Source: Citrifermentans bemidjiense Bem
GTDB taxonomy: Bacteria > Desulfobacterota > Desulfuromonadia > Geobacterales > Geobacteraceae
Direction of reading: 5' to 3'
DNA length: 64,000 nucleotides
Assembly (NCBI RefSeq): GCF_000020725.1
Contig: NC_011146.1
Location: 1,983,501-2,047,500 of the forward strand
In this document: in pieces, positions 59,920 through 64,000 of the stretch
How the letters are laid out: every line of letters starts with the position of its first letter
Numbering within the stretch: the first letter of the stretch is position 1
The notes under the pieces: model-generated
The model's input: the letters and a program-made list of their open reading frames with translations, nothing else
The model's database searches: none
What the model was told of the DNA's origin: nothing
Position numbers and translations under genes: made by a program

Positions 59920-61038
59920 ATGTACGAAACATTTTTCCAGCTGCAAAAAAAGCCGTTCGAGCTCATCCCCGACCCGGATTTCATCTACCTGAGCCGGTCG
60001 CACAAAAAGGCGCTCACCTACCTCGACTACGGCATCAGGGAGCGGGTGGGTTTCATCCTGCTCACCGGGGAGGTAGGATCCGGCAAGACCACCATCATCA
60101 GGGATCTCCTGAACAAGCGCTACGAGCGCGTGGTGCTGGCGAAGATCTTCAACACCCGGGTCAACTCGGAACAGCTGCTCGCCATGATCAACGACGATTT
60201 CGGGCTCCCCGTCGCCGGCAAGGACAAGATCTCCCTGCTGCGCGAGCTGAACGATTTCCTCCTGGAGCAGTACGCCCTGGGGAACCATCCCATGCTGATC
60301 ATCGACGAGGCGCAGAACCTTGCAGCTGACCTCTTGGAGGAGATCAGGATGCTCTCCAACCTGGAGAGCGCCCACGGCAAGCTTTTGCAGATCGTGCTGG
60401 TGGGGCAGCCGGAGCTGCGCGAAACGCTGGCAAGGCCCGAGCTTTTGCAGCTTAGGCAGCGCATCAGCATCAACTGCCATTTAAAAGCGCTCTCCCTGGA
60501 CGAGATGTCCGAGTACATCGAGCACCGCATGACGGTGGCGGGAAACAAAGAGGCCCTCAGCTTCCCGCCGGGGACCCTCGACCTCGTCTACCAGTTCAGC
60601 CGCGGCATTCCCCGCCTGGTCAATATCATCTGCGACTTCCTGATGCTCTCCGCCTTCGCCGAGGAGAGCACCGTAGCCTCGGTCGAGATGGCACGCGATG
60701 TCTTAGGCGACCTGGAGTTCGAGCAGCATTTTTGGGGGGACGGCAAGACCGGCACCAGGCCTGCCGCCGAGGCCGCGGCGAGACCGGCCGGCGGGGCTGA
60801 GGATGAGCGGCTCTCCACAGCCCTCTCCGAGGTCTGCGCCACCCTCGCATTGCTGCGCGAGGATTTCAACACGCATGTGTCGAGGGTAGACAGCGAGGTG
60901 GCGCAACTGGGGCGCTCGGTGGAGGGGCTTGGCGCAGCGCTAGAACAGATACGGGAACAGGCGGTCCAGGAAAGCAACGTAGAGGGAGGTTTCGTGCGCA
61001 GGCTCTTCGGTTCCGGCGCGGCGAATGCGAACAAATGA
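59920..61038 (+). CDS. XrtA-associated ExeA-like ATPase
   Basis: The 372-residue protein has an AAA core: Walker A LLTGEVGSGKTTIIRDLLNK, Walker B MLIIDEAQNLAADLLEEIRM, sensor segment LLQIVLVGQPELRETLARPE and arginine-finger region LQLRQRISINCHLKALSLDE. This is like ExeA/GspA ATPases. The C-terminal third is a linker with a coiled coil (STALSEVCATLALLREDFNT). The start MYETFFQLQKKPFELIPDPD is the family hallmark. It overlaps the next gene by four bases. The role in polymer export is unknown. Confidence 0.93.
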   Translation: MYETFFQLQKKPFELIPDPDFIYLSRSHKKALTYLDYGIRERVGFILLTGEVGSGKTTIIRDLLNKRYERVVLAKIFNTRVNSEQLLAMINDDFGLPVAGKDKISLLRELNDFLLEQYALGNHPMLIIDEAQNLAADLLEEIRMLSNLESAHGKLLQIVLVGQPELRETLARPELLQLRQRISINCHLKALSLDEMSEYIEHRMTVAGNKEALSFPPGTLDLVYQFSRGIPRLVNIICDFLMLSAFAEESTVASVEMARDVLGDLEFEQHFWGDGKTGTRPAAEAAARPAGGAEDERLSTALSEVCATLALLREDFNTHVSRVDSEVAQLGRSVEGLGAALEQIREQAVQESNVEGGFVRRLFGSGAANANK

Positions 61039-62288
61039 AAAAGTTTCCGACCAAGAAATCGAATCCCTTTCGGCTCGCCCTATTGACGGCCACCCTCCTT
61101 GCGGGTGCCGCCCCTGCCGCTGCCGGCGACCTTACCTTCACTCCGCTTTTGACCCTCTCCGAGGAGTACAACGACAACGTCTTGGAGACGGCCCACGACA
61201 AGAAATCGGACTTCGTCACCAGGGTGCAGCCAGGTGCCGCTCTTCGCTACGGCTCCCGGTTTCTCACGGGGGACCTCAGCTACAACTTCGACTACCAGTA
61301 CTATGCGCGCGGGACCAGGAACGAGGAAAAGAACCACTACGCAAGCCTCCACGGCACAGCGGAAATACTGGACAATTTCTTCTTCCTCGAGGTAAGCGAC
61401 ACCCTGAGCCGGGTTTCGCTGGACGTGACCCGCGACGTAACCGGAGAGAGCCTCTTCGCCAACCAGTCCGACCAGAATACTGCCATCGTTTCCCCCTATC
61501 TGTTGTGGCACCTGGGGGAGAAGGGGACGCTCAAAACCGGTTACCGCTTCCGCGACACCACCTACTGGGGCTCGCCGGCCATCAGCAAACGGGAGAACCA
61601 AGGATTCGCCGATGTAGGCCTGGAGATCTCGCCCAAGTTATCGCTCTCAGCCGGGTACGTCTTTGCCGCCGTCTCCACCGACATTGTTGACTACGACCAG
61701 CATGATCTGAACACCGGGTTCAAATATGAGTACGCCGACAAGTCCTTTCTCTTCGGCGGCATAGGGAACCGCTGGCAGCGCTTCTCCGGCTCGCGCGACG
61801 TGAGTAACCTTTTCTGGAACGCCGGGGTGAGCCGGGACTTCGGGCAGCTGGTCGCGACTGTGCAGACCAAGGTCCTCTTCACGGAGGACCCGCTCGCCGT
61901 CTCCACCAAAGAGAAGACCTACGAGGGGTCGCTGGAGAAGACCTTTCAGCATGGCGCCGCCGGGGGGACGCTAGGGTACTCGAAGTACACCGACACGACG
62001 AGCAGCGCCCCGGACAGGAAGAAGGCATACCTAAACGGCTTCTTGCGTTACGAGCTGGCCCCGCGCCTGAGCGGCTCATTTGTGCTGCTCCTGGACAAGG
62101 TGAGCCGCCGGGCCGCGACCGATTATGCCTGCCACCTAAGCGGCACTGCAGGGGTGAGTTATGCCTTCAACGACGACTTCTCCGCCTCGCTCAGCTACAG
62201 CTACACCGACTACCGTCGCGACTGGGAGAGCGCGGCCGATGCCAGGGCGACCAACCGGCTGATCCTGGCGCTGAAGAAGCTGTTCTGA
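61035..62288 (+). CDS. XrtA-associated outer-membrane beta-barrel protein
   Basis: The 417-residue exported protein begins with a signal sequence (LALLTATLLAGAAPAAAGDL). The mature part is full of alternating strands (FTPLLTLSEEYNDNVLETAH, GSRFLTGDLSYNFDYQYYAR) and ends LILALKKLF with a terminal Phe, so it is an outer-membrane barrel. It matches the PEP-CTERM system-associated family of hypothetical outer-membrane proteins found after the ExeA-like ATPase. It may form the export pore. Its start overlaps the ATPase stop (ATGA). Confidence 0.88.
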   Translation: MKKFPTKKSNPFRLALLTATLLAGAAPAAAGDLTFTPLLTLSEEYNDNVLETAHDKKSDFVTRVQPGAALRYGSRFLTGDLSYNFDYQYYARGTRNEEKNHYASLHGTAEILDNFFFLEVSDTLSRVSLDVTRDVTGESLFANQSDQNTAIVSPYLLWHLGEKGTLKTGYRFRDTTYWGSPAISKRENQGFADVGLEISPKLSLSAGYVFAAVSTDIVDYDQHDLNTGFKYEYADKSFLFGGIGNRWQRFSGSRDVSNLFWNAGVSRDFGQLVATVQTKVLFTEDPLAVSTKEKTYEGSLEKTFQHGAAGGTLGYSKYTDTTSSAPDRKKAYLNGFLRYELAPRLSGSFVLLLDKVSRRAATDYACHLSGTAGVSYAFNDDFSASLSYSYTDYRRDWESAADARATNRLILALKKLF

Positions 62289-62367
62289 GGCCCGTGACAA
62301 TTCGACCGAAGTTTCCTGCCGGATCCGATCAACAGACCGCGCCCTTTTGGCGCCCGGGAGGTGAAGA

Positions 62368-63207
62368 GTGTTAAACGCCCTCACCATAGACGTCGAGGAC
62401 TACTTCCAGGTAAACGCCTTTGAGCATTACATCCCCCGTGAGAACTGGGACCGCTATCCCCTGCGCGTAGCCGGCAACGTCGCGCGCCTGCTCGACCTTC
62501 TGGATGAGTACCAGGTGAAGGCGACCTTCTTCGTGCTGGGGTGGGTTGCGGAGCGCGTACCTGGCACGGTGCGCGAGATCCAGGCTCGCGGCCACGAGGT
62601 GGCTTGCCACGGCTACGGCCACCAGCTCATCTTCCGGATCGGCCCGCAGCTTTTCCGCGACGACATCCGCAGGGCCAAAGCGGTGCTCGAGGACATCACC
62701 GGTACGGCCGTCCGTGGGTACCGCGCTCCCACCTACTCCATCACCAGGGAATCGCTATGGGCCTTCGACCTGTTGCTGGAGGAAGGTTTCAGCTTCGATT
62801 CCAGCGTCTTCCCGGTCTATCACGACACCTACGGGATTCCCGACGCGCCCAGGTTCCCGTACCTGGTGCGGCGCGCGGCAGGGACACTGCAGGAGTTCCC
62901 GCTCACCACGCTCCCCTTGAAGCTGGCGGGAAAAAGCGTGCAGCTCCCCATAGCGGGTGGGGGGTACCTGAGGCTTTTGCCGGTAGCGCTCATCAAGTGG
63001 GGCATCGACCGGGTCAATCAGGTGGAGGGAAAGCCGTGCGTCCTCTATCTGCACCCCTGGGAGATCGACCCGGACCAGCCTCGCATCCAGGCAGGGTGGA
63101 AGTCGCGCTTTCGGCACTACAACAACCTCGCAAAGACCGAGGACAAGCTTCGCTACCTGCTCAAGGGGGTCCGCTACGGCACCATGAGCCAGGCGCTGGG
63201 GCTCTAA
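62368..63207 (+). CDS. XrtA-associated polysaccharide deacetylase
   Basis: The 279-residue enzyme removes acetyl groups from the exopolysaccharide. The NodB-type metal site is seen as LTIDVEDYFQVNAFEHYIPR, then EVACHGYGHQLIFRIGPQLF, where the His residues bind metal. RGYRAPTYSITRESLWAFDL carries the base/Arg motif, and YLHPWEIDPDQPRIQAGWKS closes the domain. The start is a GTG (62368) behind GGGAGGTGAAGA. It has no signal peptide, so the enzyme may act in the cytoplasm. Confidence 0.93.
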   Translation: MLNALTIDVEDYFQVNAFEHYIPRENWDRYPLRVAGNVARLLDLLDEYQVKATFFVLGWVAERVPGTVREIQARGHEVACHGYGHQLIFRIGPQLFRDDIRRAKAVLEDITGTAVRGYRAPTYSITRESLWAFDLLLEEGFSFDSSVFPVYHDTYGIPDAPRFPYLVRRAAGTLQEFPLTTLPLKLAGKSVQLPIAGGGYLRLLPVALIKWGIDRVNQVEGKPCVLYLHPWEIDPDQPRIQAGWKSRFRHYNNLAKTEDKLRYLLKGVRYGTMSQALGL

Positions 63208-63218
63208 AGGAAGGGAGC

Positions 63219-64000
63219 ATGCCAGGGTACCGTGTCATACAAGAACTCGAACCTTCCCGCTGGGACGCCTACGTCGACTCCATGCCGGCTGCGACCTCCT
63301 ACCATTTGAGCGCCTGGGGGAAGATCATAGGTGAGAGCTTCGGGCACCGGACCTATTACCTGGCGGCAGTGGACCAGGCTGGCGAGGTAGCGGGGGTGCT
63401 CCCCCTGGTGCACATGAAGAGCGCTCTCTTTGGCAGCTTCCTGGTCTCCGTCCCCTTCGTGAACTACGGGGGGCTTTTGTGTCGGGACCGCGGCTGCGAA
63501 CAGGCGCTCTTGCGCGAGGCGGAAGAGTTGCGCCAAAGCTGCGGCGCCGAGCATGTGGAGCTGCGCCACCTAGGCGCCGGCATCGAGGGACTACCTTCGC
63601 GGGAGCACAAGGTCACCATGATGCTCCAGTTAAGCAAGGACCCCGTCGAGCAGTGGGCGCTTTTCAACGCGAAACTCAGGAACCAGATCCGCAAGGCTCA
63701 AAAAAGCGGCATCTCCTTCCGGACCGGCGGAGTCGAACTCTTGGATGACTTCTACGACGTCTTTGCCCGCAACATGCGCGACCTGGGGACGCCGGTCTAC
63801 GGCAAGGAATTTTTCGCCAACGTCCTTGGCGCCCTCCCCAGGACCACACGCATCGCGGCGGTGCAGTTGGAGGGGAAGGCGGTCGCCGCCGGGATCCTGT
63901 CGCGCTACAAAAAAAGCATGGAGATGCCCTGGGCCTCCTCCATCGCCGAATACAAGACGCTTTGTCCCAACAACCTCCTCTACTGGGAGTCGATCCGTTT
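63219..64000 (+). CDS. XrtA-associated FemAB-family protein (C-terminus cut by the window)
   Basis: The visible 260 codons start MPGYRVIQELEPSRWDAYVD, and continue with AATSYHLSAWGKIIGESFGH, LVSVPFVNYGGLLCRDRGC, KLRNQIRKAQKSGISFRTGG and KKSMEMPWASSIAEYKTLCP. This is the FemAB/GNAT-like fold of the PEP-CTERM system family. Such enzymes transfer amino acids or acyl groups to surface polymers. GGAAGGGAGC lies right before the ATG, 11 bases after the deacetylase stop. The gene continues past the window end. Confidence 0.9.
   Translation, partial: MPGYRVIQELEPSRWDAYVDSMPAATSYHLSAWGKIIGESFGHRTYYLAAVDQAGEVAGVLPLVHMKSALFGSFLVSVPFVNYGGLLCRDRGCEQALLREAEELRQSCGAEHVELRHLGAGIEGLPSREHKVTMMLQLSKDPVEQWALFNAKLRNQIRKAQKSGISFRTGGVELLDDFYDVFARNMRDLGTPVYGKEFFANVLGALPRTTRIAAVQLEGKAVAAGILSRYKKSMEMPWASSIAEYKTLCPNNLLYWESIR

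Overview
The window is typical of a Geobacter-type member of the Desulfuromonadia (Geobacter/Citrifermentans-like). Three things point there: a perfect match to the LexA operator known from Geobacter sulfurreducens, an XrtA/PEP-CTERM exopolysaccharide locus together with anaerobic Ni-CO dehydrogenase, and GC-rich backbone genes separated by C-rich palindromic repeats. The assignment is inference from gene content; no 16S gene is present.

Layout. (1) 1-3.1 kb: phosphate uptake genes pstC-pstA-pstB-phoU on the minus strand behind a 7-4-7 Pho box. (2) 3.4-20.9 kb: a sulfur and cofactor region. It has a sulfate-binding protein with a YezD-like small protein, and then metK, a PNPOx-fold protein, an unusual radical SAM protein, a three-gene SsuABC/TauABC-type importer and a NifH-like ATPase. 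Convergent to these is an operon of a CooS-type CO dehydrogenase followed by a second importer of the same class. The sulfate permease genes cysT-cysW-cysA close the region. Several of these proteins have changed metal-ligand motifs: the radical SAM motif is CX8CX2C, the NifH-like protein lacks both Fe-S cysteines, and the CODH has Asp at one C-cluster cysteine. This is the best candidate for an undescribed system.

(3) 21.2-31.1 kb: a 9.9-kb integrative element bounded by 28-bp direct repeats and inserted at the 3' end of a tRNA-Arg(CCG) gene. It carries a tyrosine integrase, a serine recombinase, an AntA/AntB-type antirepressor, a truncated Tad2/DUF2829 (anti-Thoeris) remnant, an SF2-helicase-like ATPase, a protein resembling phage internal virion proteins, and small proteins, one ending in an SSB-like acidic tail. 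No capsid, portal or terminase genes were seen, so it looks like a phage satellite or reduced prophage.

(4) 31.2-49.7 kb: backbone genes. These are a DUF1573 protein, a repeat-rich MJ0042 zinc-ribbon membrane protein, an AMIN/amidase_3 cell-wall amidase with mutS, a UDP-sugar dehydrogenase with a diadenylate-cyclase-like protein, an SOS operon (lexA, small protein, dinB), an outer-membrane barrel, a frame-disrupted ChaN-like gene, an M1-like peptidase, and a flagellin with a sigma-28 promoter followed by an orphan flagellin C-terminal fragment.

(5) 50-64 kb: the start of an XrtA (exosortase)/PEP-CTERM exopolysaccharide cluster. A PEP-CTERM target protein sits behind a perfect sigma-54 promoter next to a CAAX-type membrane protease. 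Then follow the PrsT TPR lipoprotein, a sugar transferase, an export protein, a chain-length determinant, a tyrosine kinase, an ExeA-like ATPase, an outer-membrane protein, a polysaccharide deacetylase and a FemAB protein cut by the window end. The exosortase itself is not in the window.
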